Assembly: GCA_030377865.1 (NCBI GenBank)
Contig: JAUCGA010000059.1
Span: 1 to 34,351, forward strand
From: Anaerolineales bacterium HSG25
Lineage (GTDB): Bacteria > Chloroflexota > Anaerolineae > 4572-78 > J111
DNA length: 34,351 nt
Direction: 5' to 3'
Shown here piece after piece: positions 15,658-24,658 of the stretch (position 1 is its first letter; every line of letters begins with the position of its first letter). The position numbers were made by a program, and so were the translations under genes. A model generated the notes under the pieces. It searched no databases. It was not told the DNA's origin and was given only the letters and a program-made list of their open reading frames with translations.

Positions 15658-18417
15658 CTACCCATACCCTCCTAAATTAACAAACGTGTCATGGTACACA
15701 TCAAACCATTCTGTAAACTGTGTATCCTGAGCATGCATTGCTGAAACATATTTTATGGTTTTCGCGAACTGCACCTGTTCATAGATAACATGCTGAACTT
15801 GGCGAGGATTACCGATTCGGTCAAACTTTAGTGGTTCTTCACCAGCCGTGGTAATCAACACATCCCCAATATTAAAGATATTATCTAAAAATCCCTCTTG
15901 CTGAAAAATAACATTTTCGATATTACTCAGGTCAGATTGGTTTCGACGTTCTGATAACAGTAACGGTTGTTTATCAACATCAATTACCTGAACGGGTGTG
16001 AGAATATATAAATCATTCCCCCAATCTGCGGCCTCATACCAAAACCGAAAGAAAATACCTGCGTACACTAGGGCAATTATGCCATTAATAACAAACCACA
16101 AACTATTGGCATATTCATCAAATCCCATATAATAATATGACCAATAATACAGGGCAACCAGTGTCGAAAACAGAACAAAGCTCCCCAACGAATCCCATGA
16201 ATTAGACAATAAAACTGTCCAGTGTTTACGCCATACATACACATTGTTTTTGGGGTCAGGCTTTACATCAACATGCCGCCAAGGAATAATTGAATTCCAG
16301 ATAGAGGAGGTACGTTTTTTGAACGATGAAAATCGTTGTTTACGTTTACTAACTTTTGCCTTCGGTTTTTTAGCTTGTCTGGCCGCATCCCAAGGATCTT
16401 TATGGCTCTGTTCCATTTGTCGTTGAATCGCCTCTCGCATCTGATTACGCTGAGCCTGAGCCGAAACGAGTTGCCCTTGCCCCGTTTGTTCATGGACAAT
16501 CGAGGCCAACACTTCGTGAGCATACACCTTTTTCTCTGTTGACAAAAACCAACGGAAGGGGGGAACCCAAGCTATCCAGCCATAAATAATAGATGGATAA
16601 GGAGAGCGATTAAAGTATATCTGTCCATCAGCCGAGGCGGTGTTGATAGTTATATTACAATATCCCAACATTTTACCCCAGAATCCTACCGAAATACTAG
16701 TATTCTGGATTTTTCCAAGTTCTGCTTGGGCTTGATCTTCGTATATCAACACGATTTTTTCTCGTTTTAAGACCCGTTTACTACTAATCATCAGGTAATC
16801 GTTATACCAGTCGGCGTAGGTCCAGGCCATCCATCCAGCAAAAAGAAGCATAAAACAAGCAAAGGTTCGGATAATAAGCCAGAACGTCTCACTAAATAGA
16901 AATGTTTCAGTATTAAAAGAACTCCCCAGATCGATCGCACCAAAAATATCGGGCATAAATATATAACTAAACAGGGTTAAAAGTAAAGCTCCAAATACAA
17001 AACTTTCAATCGACATACTCAAATTCTGGGTTCGATTTTTTAGTCCTTGGACTGAAGGAATTGGGGGAACAAAAAGACTGACAAAAAAGGATGTCCAATG
17101 ACGGCGAGTATAATAAAAAACCTCTTCATCATCTGATTTATCGGAAAACTCAAAAGTCAGGTAGTTAAAAGCCTCTTTGATTTCTGGTAGTGGTTGAAAG
17201 TGCCTTTGGATACCTGGATTGTGTCGTTTCAGATAGTCGAAATCAGAGTAGTTGATAAAGAACATCTCAGTCGTTTTGTGAGTCCACAATCCTGCGGGAT
17301 ATGGCTGACCAAAAAAGACTGCCCGTTCTCCAAAAAGATAGGGCTTTGTTTGTACATCCTCACCAGCGCTACTCTTTGTTGCATCGACTTTAATCTGAGG
17401 TGCTCCATCAATTGGTTTCTTACCGTTCTTTAAGGCACGAACCTCAAACTCACCTTTATGGATGATGAGATAACGTGTGCCCGGCTCTCCTTGCTTACAA
17501 ATATACCGATTGGGTAACACTTTGACATAACTAGCCGCCCAAGCCAGCATGTTTAGATCGTTATCCTCAAAATTTTCAAACAGAGGTGTTTGTTTCAGTT
17601 GCTTCACAACATCTTTACGCTCAAAAACCTCTTTTAGACGAGGAATCTGCTCCACGATGCGTTTAGCGGCTTGTTTTGTCAAAGTGAAAACAGTGGCATT
17701 TTCCGTCAAAGTCACCTTAACATCATTTAGGGTGGACAGATTATCAACAAAGTTTCCTCGAGACATGGAAATATTTTTGACCACTGACGTTTTGTTAGTG
17801 GTCGTTTCAATCCGACCATCACTGATAACCACTAAGTCAAAGGCCTCTTTTTGCTCTAATAAATCAGTTCCCTTCGTAAGTTGCTGAACCTCAACTAAAT
17901 TAACTACACTTGACAGTTCTCGTTCATCTAACAACTCAAAAAAGGAGAGATATTTTAGGCGGTCAATAAAATTAGTATCTCGAACGATTTTCTGTTCAAA
18001 GATTGCTCCAAAATCAGGACACTCTCGAATCAACGATAAAAACTTAGCTCGTGGAATTTTCAACAAATAGGTTGGCGCGATTGCAACAACAGAGACCGAG
18101 TGAGGAACATTATGAAGAATAGAGAATTGTCCAAAAAAATCACCTCGTTTATATGCTTTTAGATGTGTAAATCCTCCAAATGAATCATACGTTTCTCGCC
18201 GAACCTCACCTTGCTCGATAATATAAAAATCATTATCTGTCTCTTCAAGCTTGACAATACGCATCCCCGGACCACGATACATGTCCTCGGCTTTGTCAGC
18301 TATTTTTGCCAGAGTCTCTTCTGAGAGGCGCGAAAAATAGGGTACGGTTCTTAACCGCACAATTAAATCCGCAGTCCCAGCATCAAACTCTGCTTTAACC
18401 AGTTCAACAGTTTCCAT
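15658..18417 (-). CDS. Membrane protein with three CRP-like domains and two bPH2-like modules
   Basis: The protein has 919 residues and starts at an ATG with GGGGAGGT nine bases upstream. Three cyclic-nucleotide-binding-type beta barrels lie at about residues 22-135, 155-260 and 275-400. Two membrane modules follow. Each has a paired-helix hairpin (about 472-489 with 511-534, and 743-763 with 773-792) leading into a bPH2/DUF304-like fold with the pattern W-x-ND-Y-L-[IM]-x-[ST]. The modules are joined by a basic, Gln-rich linker (about 650-710). The phosphate cassettes look degenerate: the first reads FGQFSILHNVPHS where active sites have FGE and an Arg, and the third keeps FGE but has no Arg. 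Cyclic nucleotide binding is therefore doubtful. There is no kinase, channel or DNA-binding domain. The function is unknown; a membrane sensor or scaffold is a guess. Confidence 0.8.
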   Translation of the reverse strand: METVELVKAEFDAGTADLIVRLRTVPYFSRLSEETLAKIADKAEDMYRGPGMRIVKLEETDNDFYIIEQGEVRRETYDSFGGFTHLKAYKRGDFFGQFSILHNVPHSVSVVAIAPTYLLKIPRAKFLSLIRECPDFGAIFEQKIVRDTNFIDRLKYLSFFELLDERELSSVVNLVEVQQLTKGTDLLEQKEAFDLVVISDGRIETTTNKTSVVKNISMSRGNFVDNLSTLNDVKVTLTENATVFTLTKQAAKRIVEQIPRLKEVFERKDVVKQLKQTPLFENFEDNDLNMLAWAASYVKVLPNRYICKQGEPGTRYLIIHKGEFEVRALKNGKKPIDGAPQIKVDATKSSAGEDVQTKPYLFGERAVFFGQPYPAGLWTHKTTEMFFINYSDFDYLKRHNPGIQRHFQPLPEIKEAFNYLTFEFSDKSDDEEVFYYTRRHWTSFFVSLFVPPIPSVQGLKNRTQNLSMSIESFVFGALLLTLFSYIFMPDIFGAIDLGSSFNTETFLFSETFWLIIRTFACFMLLFAGWMAWTYADWYNDYLMISSKRVLKREKIVLIYEDQAQAELGKIQNTSISVGFWGKMLGYCNITINTASADGQIYFNRSPYPSIIYGWIAWVPPFRWFLSTEKKVYAHEVLASIVHEQTGQGQLVSAQAQRNQMREAIQRQMEQSHKDPWDAARQAKKPKAKVSKRKQRFSSFKKRTSSIWNSIIPWRHVDVKPDPKNNVYVWRKHWTVLLSNSWDSLGSFVLFSTLVALYYWSYYYMGFDEYANSLWFVINGIIALVYAGIFFRFWYEAADWGNDLYILTPVQVIDVDKQPLLLSERRNQSDLSNIENVIFQQEGFLDNIFNIGDVLITTAGEEPLKFDRIGNPRQVQHVIYEQVQFAKTIKYVSAMHAQDTQFTEWFDVYHDTFVNLGGYG

Positions 18418-18519
18418 AAAATTTAGACCTCCCCATTACCTAAAACAGGTTAACATAATCTAGTCCAATTATATCATTAAAATTTAGATAAGTGAACTTG
18501 TTATAAAAAAATCATGCGG

Positions 18520-19974
18520 TTATTTATTCGGTGGATTGAGTACCTGTTCATAATTACGTTCAAACTCTTTCACATACTCAGCCGCAATATCAACATTATC
18601 AATGATTAGTAGATTTTCATCATTCGAGCGATCGGCATTATTACTAAAGTTAAAGGAACCAAGTGCTACTTTTTTACCATCAACAACAATTACTTTATGG
18701 TGATAGGTGTATGGATTGCCATCTGTAACCGCGTCAAACCCGGCATCTTGAAAACGCCCCAACTCGCTGTATTCGGTGTTAGCCCCACGAATTTCAAAAA
18801 TGGCTCGTACCTGTACTCCATCTTGACCGCGCTTAACTATCGCCTGTCCCATCTCGTCATGGGTAAACGAAAAGGCCAACACATGAATCGATACTTGTGC
18901 TTCATTGATAAATGCGGTTAAACGGTCTGCACAATCATCCTCAGGGGCAAAACAGATTTCAAGCAAGGTATCATTGATCTGCACCTGTTTGTTAGGATTT
19001 GTCTCTGAACGAGGGCCAAAGGAGCCACTAAAAAGTTCCTCGAACTCAATTTGATAAAGTGCGGCTAATTCGGGTGATTTTACATATATGCCATTGTTAT
19101 TATTTCGAAAGGTTCCGTTAGGAGTAAAATTCCATGATCCAGTCCAGACAGCTTTGCCATCGACTACAACAAATTTATTGTGCATGATGGCACTACGGTC
19201 ATCTTCTACCATCGGAACACCTTTCTCATTGAGTTCAATTAACACTTCTAAATGATCAATTTCATCGGTATCTGTCACCAAACGAACCACAACGCCACGA
19301 TCTTTGGCCGCTAAAATTGCATCCCCAATTTCGGGTAGGTTTAACTCGTAAATAGCAATCTCCAGTGTTTCTTGAGCCGAGTCAATTGCGGCAATCAGCG
19401 CCTCCATGATCGGTACCTCCGCGGGACGATTCTCTGGTTTATCAGGATAAATTGGCGTAGTGAAGTATAGCTCATACCAATCGCCCGTCACTGAAGAGGC
19501 AACTGGAGCGGAAAATTCAGAGGTCGAATCGGAGGAATCAGGTTTATCTGCTTCAGATGATGTGACTACCTCACTAGTTGTCTCATTGGATGTTTCGGTA
19601 GGAAGACTAAACTCACCAGTAGTCACAAAGCTAAACAGTAAACCAATTACAAAAACAATGCCAACTGCCACCATTGAGGCGATTTTAGGAGACAGGCCAA
19701 ACTGCTGTAAAAGAGGTTGCACCGCATCAGTGGTGACAGATTTAGCCGACAAAGCCACAGTTAACATTGTGGAGTAATTAGCTCCTTTTTCACCCGATTT
19801 GAGTCGGTTTAGGCTATGTAAACTTTCTGGAGTAACCCAACGCTCCTCCCCTTCATCATCAATCTTAATTCGTTTCTTGATTTCCATAATTGTCGCCAAA
19901 GAGTATTGATTGCCTCGCTTGTAGGCAACTTTATGTTCCACGACTAACTCGGATTTTTTAAGTTTTGTTGACAT
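18520..19974 (-). CDS. Membrane-anchored phospholipase D-like protein
   Basis: About 484 residues. Two adjacent ATGs occur (19977 and 19974); the second is better spaced from AAGGAG. In the 485-residue numbering, a basic N-terminal cytoplasmic region of about 100 residues is followed by one membrane helix (101-119), a Ser/Thr/Glu-rich linker (121-165), and two phospholipase D half-domains. Both HKD motifs are intact: His266-x-Lys268-x4-Asp273 followed by GSWNF, and His426-x-Lys428-x4-Asp433 followed by GSFNFSNN. This pairing is the signature of a competent PLD active site, which may act on phospholipids or nucleic acids. The catalytic part should lie outside the membrane. It ends 103 bp before the cNMP/PH protein gene, on the same strand. 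The substrate cannot be judged. Confidence 0.88.
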   Translation of the reverse strand: MSTKLKKSELVVEHKVAYKRGNQYSLATIMEIKKRIKIDDEGEERWVTPESLHSLNRLKSGEKGANYSTMLTVALSAKSVTTDAVQPLLQQFGLSPKIASMVAVGIVFVIGLLFSFVTTGEFSLPTETSNETTSEVVTSSEADKPDSSDSTSEFSAPVASSVTGDWYELYFTTPIYPDKPENRPAEVPIMEALIAAIDSAQETLEIAIYELNLPEIGDAILAAKDRGVVVRLVTDTDEIDHLEVLIELNEKGVPMVEDDRSAIMHNKFVVVDGKAVWTGSWNFTPNGTFRNNNNGIYVKSPELAALYQIEFEELFSGSFGPRSETNPNKQVQINDTLLEICFAPEDDCADRLTAFINEAQVSIHVLAFSFTHDEMGQAIVKRGQDGVQVRAIFEIRGANTEYSELGRFQDAGFDAVTDGNPYTYHHKVIVVDGKKVALGSFNFSNNADRSNDENLLIIDNVDIAAEYVKEFERNYEQVLNPPNK

Positions 19975-20015
19975 CATTGTCTCCTTTTTTATTAATTGAT
20001 TGTTGTCGAGATATT

Positions 20016-20153
20016 AGAGCTGTTCGGGAATAATCTATCGTCTCATAAAAACTCAGGATTGAGGTCTGTGGAGTGCAAAAGCTTCTTGCTTTTGCCAGAG
20101 GCAAACATGCAAAAGCAAGAAGTTTTTGCACTCCTTTATTCCCGAACAAGTCT
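20016..20153. repeat. Family B MITE-like element, copy 2, at a stop codon
   Basis: This 138-bp element has ends AGAGCTGTTCGGGAATAA and the complement of AGACTTGTTCGGGAATAA. It lies between the phospholipase D gene and the YccF gene and begins one base after the YccF TAG. Flanking triplets are ATT and ACT, an imperfect match. Its unique arm is in inverted order relative to copy 1 on the plus strand, while the nested double hairpin (20070-20134) keeps the same orientation in both copies. Confidence 0.82.
20070..20134. repeat. Family D double hairpin, copy 2
   Basis: The same 65-bp structure as 1929-1993, with GGAGTG and CACTCC ends. It has a few substitutions, for example GCAAGAAGTTTTTGC in the second half. 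Confidence 0.8.
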
Positions 20154-20154
20154 A

Positions 20155-20598
20155 CTAATATCGTTTTAGAGTTGTCATAAATGGGGTTAAACGAAACATA
20201 GCTAATCCCAAAGGTAACAAAATATAGGTTGCCGACAGGGCATAGGCTATTGACATCCAGATACCACTCCACCACCAGCCAATGAGGAGAAAATATATGG
20301 TTCGCAGAAAAAAGTTACGCTGTGGTAATGAGTTTTCGGCAATATGAGCCATAGTACCGTCAGCCGTAACCGCGACAAGAGTTTGCGGGGTTTGTAAAGC
20401 CAGAACTCTAGGAATATTGTTGATTAGAGCTAATCCTATCGGTAACCCAATAATCGTCACATTTAAGAACCAAGCGACGGACATAACCATACCACCCAGC
20501 CACCAGCCGATAAAAACGAACCAAAGTATTTGAATAAGACAGCCGGGGCCATCATTTTTAGGTACTATAAAAATCTGATCATTATTTGATGTTTGCAT
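20155..20598 (-). CDS. YccF family inner-membrane protein, two YccF domains
   Basis: About 147 residues from the ATG at 20598, chosen because GGAGG lies seven bases upstream. A longer reading from a TTG at 20631 has no ribosome site. Two homologous units follow each other: GPGCLIQILWFVFIGWWLGG with VTIIGLPIGLALINNIPRVL, and RTIYFLLIGWWWSGIWMSIA with ILLPLGLAMFRLTPFMTTLK. This is the YccF (DUF307) pattern, with four hydrophobic segments. The family has no established biochemical function. The TAG stop directly abuts a family B element. Confidence 0.85.
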   Translation of the reverse strand: MQTSNNDQIFIVPKNDGPGCLIQILWFVFIGWWLGGMVMSVAWFLNVTIIGLPIGLALINNIPRVLALQTPQTLVAVTADGTMAHIAENSLPQRNFFLRTIYFLLIGWWWSGIWMSIAYALSATYILLPLGLAMFRLTPFMTTLKRY

Positions 20599-20689
20599 AA
20601 ACACGCCTCCAAAGTTAGTCACTGCTATCAAATTAGGGTTATGGGGTCATGATAGTCTGATTGCCTAATCTAAGCAACTGCTATACCAA

Positions 20690-20724
20690 CAAAAAAAGAG
20701 CTGTCTTTTAGACAGCTCTTTTGC
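20690..20724 (-). terminator. Terminator of the ribosomal protein operon
   Basis: On the minus strand, AAAAGAGCTGTC and GACAGCTCTTTT form a stem around TAAAA, followed by a T tract. It lies about 30 bases past the rplL stop codon and separates the ribosomal cluster from the YccF gene. It explains why rpoB does not continue the operon. Confidence 0.88.
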
Positions 20725-20754
20725 ACAACGATTTATAAAAACCAACTAATCTGA

Positions 20755-21144
20755 TTAGCTAATATCAGCGGAAGCGCCTTCGCCTTCAAGTTTGGCTTTA
20801 GCTTCCTCAGCCATTTCTTTGGTAACGGCTTCTAAAATCTTAGCTGGTGTACCATCGACCAATGCCTTGGCTTCTTTCAAGCCCAAATCAGAGCGTAAGC
20901 TACGAACAGCTTTAATAACCTGAATTTTCTTAGCCCCAACATCTTTCAGGGTTACGTCAAACTCAGTTTTTTCTTCTTCTTCTTCGGCTTCTCCACCACC
21001 AGCGGCGACACCGGGCATAGCGGACATCATGGCCGGTGCGGCGGCACTTACACCCCATTTTTCTTCAAGAAGTTTGGTTAACTCTGAAGCTTCTAACACC
21101 GTCAACTGGCTTAATTCTTCGACAATTTTTTCTAAATCTGCCAT
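20755..21144 (-). CDS. rplL: 50S ribosomal protein L7/L12
   Basis: The protein has 129 residues. Residues 1-35 form the dimerisation and L10-binding helices (starting [20 protein letters not shown]). An Ala/Gly/Glu-rich hinge (about 36-60) follows, then the C-terminal factor-binding domain ([20 protein letters not shown], then [17 protein letters not shown]). The ATG has AAGGAG seven bases upstream. It is the last gene of the cluster, 112 bp after rplJ and before a strong terminator. Confidence 0.98.
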   Translation of the reverse strand: MADLEKIVEELSQLTVLEASELTKLLEEKWGVSAAAPAMMSAMPGVAAGGGEAEEEEEKTEFDVTLKDVGAKKIQVIKAVRSLRSDLGLKEAKALVDGTPAKILEAVTKEMAEEAKAKLEGEGASADIS

Positions 21145-21256
21145 TATATTCTCCTTATAGTTATATTCTTAATTATTTGATTTACGGGACAGTTACTAAT
21201 ATTTACGCCTTTCACTTGTCCCTAGTGAATAGCGCCAAGATAATCAAACTTTGAAA

Positions 21257-21814
21257 TTATGCGGCGACAGCTTCTTCTGTTTCTTCGCTCTCTTCTTTGT
21301 CTTTGTCAGCATACGCATTAACGACATTAACCAACTGTCGTACACTACCAGCCAAAGCACCAACCAGACGTGTTGCTGGAGCGTTCACCAAGCCAACAAT
21401 CTGTCCACGCAACTGAGTTAATGATGGTAAGCTAGCTAGGTTTTTAATCGCCGCTTCATCAAGAACTTTGTTCCCTAATAAGCCACCTTTGACTGCCAAG
21501 TTATCGTTTTTCTTAGCAAAATCTGTAATTGCTTTTGCTACACCGCTGGCATTATTATGGCAAAAACCTATCCCAGTTGGTTCAATGAACAAATCTTCAA
21601 TACCTGACAAGTTAGCTTCTTTCAAAGCTCGTTTAGCCAGTGTATTCTTAACTATATAAAAGCTACCTTCAGCTTCACGCACCTTACCCCGTAGAGCTTC
21701 AAGATCACTGACGGTCAATCCCCCATTGCTAATAACGATAACTGCTTCGCTACTATCAAATTGTTCTGTATACTCTTTGACCAAAATTTCTTTTCTCTCA
21801 CGCGAAATAGCCAA
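21257..21814 (-). CDS. rplJ: 50S ribosomal protein L10
   Basis: The protein has 185 residues. It anchors L7/L12 dimers on the ribosomal stalk and represses its own operon through the leader RNA. The N-terminal RNA-binding part includes YIVKNTLAKRAL, and the acidic Glu-rich C-terminal tail binds L7/L12. The start codon is TTG at 21812-21814, supported by AGGAGG nine bases upstream and by the normal length. A low-efficiency TTG start in a ribosomal protein gene is unusual. The gene is preceded by an L10 leader and an attenuator hairpin. Confidence 0.97.
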   Translation of the reverse strand: MAISRERKEILVKEYTEQFDSSEAVIVISNGGLTVSDLEALRGKVREAEGSFYIVKNTLAKRALKEANLSGIEDLFIEPTGIGFCHNNASGVAKAITDFAKKNDNLAVKGGLLGNKVLDEAAIKNLASLPSLTQLRGQIVGLVNAPATRLVGALAGSVRQLVNVVNAYADKDKEESEETEEAVAA

Positions 21815-21888
21815 ATTAAAGTTCCTCCTTTCTAAGGATTTTACATAAAAATCATATTTTTCTAGCTAAAACAAGTATATTCATCAAC

Positions 21889-21919
21889 AAAAAAAACGCC
21901 CTTGTATTTCTACAAAGGC
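21889..21919 (-). terminator. Attenuator hairpin in the rplJ leader
   Basis: On the minus strand GCCTTTGTA pairs with TACAAGGGC around a GAAA tetraloop (nine pairs, one wobble), followed by GTTTTTTTTG. It lies between the L10 leader and rplJ, about 75 bases before the start codon. Confidence 0.78.
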
Positions 21920-21969
21920 ATGAATAAACAACATATAAAAACTATACCGAAATATATATTAAATGTTGT

Positions 21970-22035
21970 TTTATCTTTTGCCTCGGCAGGTACAATTAAG
22001 TGCTTCTGCACACCTACGGTCTTAAGCTAAAAGGA
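21970..22035 (-). ncRNA. Ribosomal protein L10 leader
   Basis: The minus strand reads GACCGTAGGTGTGCAGAAGC, then ACTTAATTGTACCTGCCGAG and GCAAAAG. GACCGTAGGTG, CTTAAT and TGCCGAGG are the conserved blocks of the L10 leader, where L10 with L7/L12 binds. Binding would favour the attenuator at 21889-21919 and shut down rplJ-rplL when L10 is in excess. The gap from rplA to rplJ is 251 bp, and the leader and attenuator explain most of it. Confidence 0.85.
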
Positions 22036-22065
22036 AACAATTTTGTTGTTAGTTATTACTTTCAG

Positions 22066-22764
22066 TTAGTCGCCCTTACTATCGTCAACCTTAATTCCTG
22101 GCCCCATCGTGGCATTTATGGTAATTCTTCTAATATAAGTACCCTTAGCACCAGATGGCTTAGCCTGTTGAATGGCATCCACAATAGTTGTATAATTATC
22201 CAACAACTGTTCATGTGAAAAACTAGCTTTACCAAATGGGACATGAATATTAGCTGTTCGATCCAACCTAAATTCTACCCGTCCGGCCTTTAATTCTGAA
22301 ATAACACGTTCCAAATCTTGGTCAGGAACAACAGTTCCTGCTTTAGGGCTAGGCATCAAACCACGCGGTCCTAATAACCGCCCTAACCGCCCTACTTTTG
22401 ACATCATGGGAGGAGTAGCAACAGCAATATCAAAATCAAACCAACCATCTTGAATTTGTTTTACTAACTCGTCGCCTCCAGCATAATCAGCACCCGCATC
22501 CTGTGCAATTTTTTGTCCTTCACCCTGAGCAAAAACTAATACTCGCACTTGTTTACCTGTACCATGAGGTAACTGTACCGTACTTCTAACCTGTTGGTCA
22601 GCTTTACGTGGGTCTACCCCCATGCGTAAATGAGCTTCCACAGTAGCATCAAATTTCACCGTTGATGTTTTCTTTATCAAGTCAATGGCTTCTTCGGGTG
22701 AATACAATTTTGCACGATCGACTAACTTATTTGCGTCCCGATAACGCTTGCCTCGTTTAGGCAT
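22066..22764 (-). CDS. rplA: 50S ribosomal protein L1
   Basis: The protein has 232 residues, the normal length. It starts [20 protein letters not shown]. Conserved L1 features are seen: [27 protein letters not shown], and the highly conserved [24 protein letters not shown] precedes the ATG. L1 binds 23S rRNA at the E-site stalk. It is 54 bp downstream of rplK. Confidence 0.98.
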   Translation of the reverse strand: MPKRGKRYRDANKLVDRAKLYSPEEAIDLIKKTSTVKFDATVEAHLRMGVDPRKADQQVRSTVQLPHGTGKQVRVLVFAQGEGQKIAQDAGADYAGGDELVKQIQDGWFDFDIAVATPPMMSKVGRLGRLLGPRGLMPSPKAGTVVPDQDLERVISELKAGRVEFRLDRTANIHVPFGKASFSHEQLLDNYTTIVDAIQQAKPSGAKGTYIRRITINATMGPGIKVDDSKGD

Positions 22765-22818
22765 TTTTCCTCCTAAGTGGTCGTAACGGATAACATCCTG
22801 CCACTTTTTAAGATATAA

Positions 22819-23241
22819 TTATGCAACAATAATTCCCATACTACGAGCAGAACCTTCTATCTGTCGTATCGCACCTTCAATATTGACCGCATTCAAGTCA
22901 TTAAATTTGGTTTCAGCAATATCTCGAACTTGATCCTTAGTAAGGGTGGCGACTTTATCTCGATTCGGTTCACCAGAACCTTTTCCAATCCCTGCGGCTT
23001 TTTTAAGTAAATCACTAACGGGAGGTGTTTTCGTAATAAATGAAAAAGTTTGATCCGTATAGATAGTAATTTCAGCAGGAATAATTGACCCCATCATGCC
23101 TTGAGTTCTAGCATTATACTCTTTACAAAAGGCCATAATGTTAATCTGGTGGGGGCCAAGAGCCGTACCTACCGGAGGGGCTGGATTCGCTTTGCCCGCC
23201 GGAATTTGTAATTTTACAACAACTTTTACTTTTTTAGCCAT
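22819..23241 (-). CDS. rplK: 50S ribosomal protein L11
   Basis: The protein has 140 residues, the usual length. It opens with [20 protein letters not shown] and the Pro-rich [20 protein letters not shown] typical of the L11 N-terminal domain. The C-terminal rRNA-binding domain is at about residues 75-140 ([20 protein letters not shown]). GAGGT precedes the ATG. L11 binds the GTPase-associated centre of 23S rRNA. It lies 73 bp downstream of nusG. Confidence 0.98.
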   Translation of the reverse strand: MAKKVKVVVKLQIPAGKANPAPPVGTALGPHQINIMAFCKEYNARTQGMMGSIIPAEITIYTDQTFSFITKTPPVSDLLKKAAGIGKGSGEPNRDKVATLTKDQVRDIAETKFNDLNAVNIEGAIRQIEGSARSMGIIVA

Positions 23242-23314
23242 ATTAAAACCTCAATAACGTATTAGCCCATAGTTTTCTCACTGAAGGCTAATCGCTCAAA
23301 ACTTACTTATATAG

Positions 23315-23956
23315 TTAGGTACGTTCAACCTGAAGGAAATCAAGCTCAATGGGTGTTTCTCGACCAAAGAAGTTGACCAAAACTTTTACCCTCGCTCGTT
23401 CCAAATCAATTTCATCAACCGTACCCATAAAATCTTCAAAGGGGCCTTCGACAATTCGTACTTTTTGACCAATCTTAAAGCTAACTTTAATTTTGGGTGC
23501 TTGTGCATCCATTCGTTTTAAGATTTTGTCAACTTCCTCATCTCTTAGAGGGGTAGGTTTATTACCAGAGCCTACAAAACCAGTCACTCCAGGCGTATTA
23601 CGAACTACATACCACGAATCTTCATCTAAAATCATCTCGACCAAGATATAGCCCGGAAACACCCGCCGTTCTATGGTTCGACGTTGCCCATCTTTTAGTT
23701 CTACCTCTTCTTCTGTCGGAACAACGATCTGAAAAATCCGGTTTTGCATGCCCATAGATTCAATGCGGTACATTAAATTCTTTTGGACTTTATTTTCATA
23801 ACCAGAATAGCTATGAATAACAAACCATTCCGTACCGTCTGGTCTTTCTAGAGGGACAGCAGAAGTGTCTCCACTATTTGCCAATTGTTTTGTGGAAAGG
23901 TCAGAATTTTTATTCTTTTTTGTTGTACCACGTGAAGTTTTTTTTCTTTGGGTCAT
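23315..23956 (-). CDS. nusG: Transcription termination/antitermination factor NusG
   Basis: About 213 residues from the ATG at 23956. Longer starts up to 24040 would overlap secE and lack support. An N-terminal extension of about 45 residues rich in Lys, Ser, Thr and Asn precedes the NGN domain (EWFVIHSYSGYENKVQKNLM to the end of the GFVGSGNKPTPL segment). The KOW domain closes the protein (IGQKVRIVEGPFEDFMGTVD). NusG binds RNA polymerase and links it to the ribosome or Rho. The ribosome site is weak. The gap to secE is 37 bp. Confidence 0.95.
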   Translation of the reverse strand: MTQRKKTSRGTTKKNKNSDLSTKQLANSGDTSAVPLERPDGTEWFVIHSYSGYENKVQKNLMYRIESMGMQNRIFQIVVPTEEEVELKDGQRRTIERRVFPGYILVEMILDEDSWYVVRNTPGVTGFVGSGNKPTPLRDEEVDKILKRMDAQAPKIKVSFKIGQKVRIVEGPFEDFMGTVDEIDLERARVKVLVNFFGRETPIELDFLQVERT

Positions 23957-23993
23957 AAAATAAATATTCCGATTTATAAGATAACGGAAACAA

Positions 23994-24308
23994 TTACTCT
24001 TCTTGAGCATTAAAATAAAATACTGCAACACCCGCCGCAAATAATACTACGCCTGCGCCTACCATTATTAAGTCACCGCTAATGATACCTCTTACTACAA
24101 CTTGAAAAATATAATCAAACACTCCCAAAAAAATTGCCATTGCAATGGTAACAGCAGTAATGACGAGCGTCAAAGTTCTTGCTTCTTCACGTGTAGGCCA
24201 AGTTACTTTACGCAACTCGGCGCGGGTTTCTTTATAATATTTTACAACTGCATTCTCTTCTTTAGTTGTAGTTGTTGTTGTTGTCGCACTCGATTTTGAT
24301 TTCGCCAC
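23994..24308 (-). CDS. secE: Preprotein translocase subunit SecE with an extra membrane helix
   Basis: The protein has 104 residues. The start is GTG at 24306-24308 with GAGGAG six bases upstream. After a Thr-rich N-terminus comes the SecE signature ELRKVTWPTREEARTLTLVI and the usual membrane helix (about 45-70). A second hydrophobic segment, LIMVGAGVVLFAAGVAVFYF, lies at about residues 80-100 and ends in NAQEE. Most bacterial SecE proteins are near 60 residues with one helix, or E. coli-like with two extra N-terminal helices. A C-terminal extra helix is uncommon. Confidence 0.93.
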   Translation of the reverse strand: MAKSKSSATTTTTTTKEENAVVKYYKETRAELRKVTWPTREEARTLTLVITAVTIAMAIFLGVFDYIFQVVVRGIISGDLIMVGAGVVLFAAGVAVFYFNAQEE

Positions 24309-24356
24309 GCCAAGCTCCTCTCAGTGTCTATCTCGAAAAATAGTCACTGGTTATTA

Positions 24357-24521
24357 TTACTTAGTTTCACGATGTGGTTGATGTTTGCGACATCGTGAGC
24401 AGAACTTATTTATATCGAGACGGTTAGGGTCATTGCGACGATTTTTTTGACTTGTATAATTTCGCTCGCCACATTCTGTACAAGCCAAAGTTATAACCAT
24501 ACGAACAGCTTTTTTAGCCAT
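24357..24521 (-). CDS. rpmG: 50S ribosomal protein L33
   Basis: The protein has 54 residues from the ATG at 24521. The longer frame from 24596 adds a non-homologous 25-residue prefix and is rejected. Cys14-x2-Cys17 and Cys41-x2-Cys44 form an intact zinc ribbon, so this is the zinc-binding (C+) form. The core reads [20 protein letters not shown]. It lies between tuf and secE, the common order. Confidence 0.96.
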   Translation of the reverse strand: MAKKAVRMVITLACTECGERNYTSQKNRRNDPNRLDINKFCSRCRKHQPHRETK

Positions 24522-24658
24522 AAAATTACCTAATCCCTTTTGTAAAACATCCTCAGTAAAAAGAGGGTAGAGGGATGTTTTTGGCTTATCCCTCAACCCT
24601 CTCTATCTTTAACAGTCAGTTATAAGATGCGTCTCTAAAACAAAGATTTCTAGCGTTA

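Noticed and set aside
23957..24040. Longer NusG start overlapping secE
   Set aside because: The added residues do not look like NusG, overlap secE, and a good internal ATG gives a normal protein.
24522..24596. Longer L33 start
   Set aside because: L33 begins at [17 protein letters not shown]; the prefix is unlike the family.
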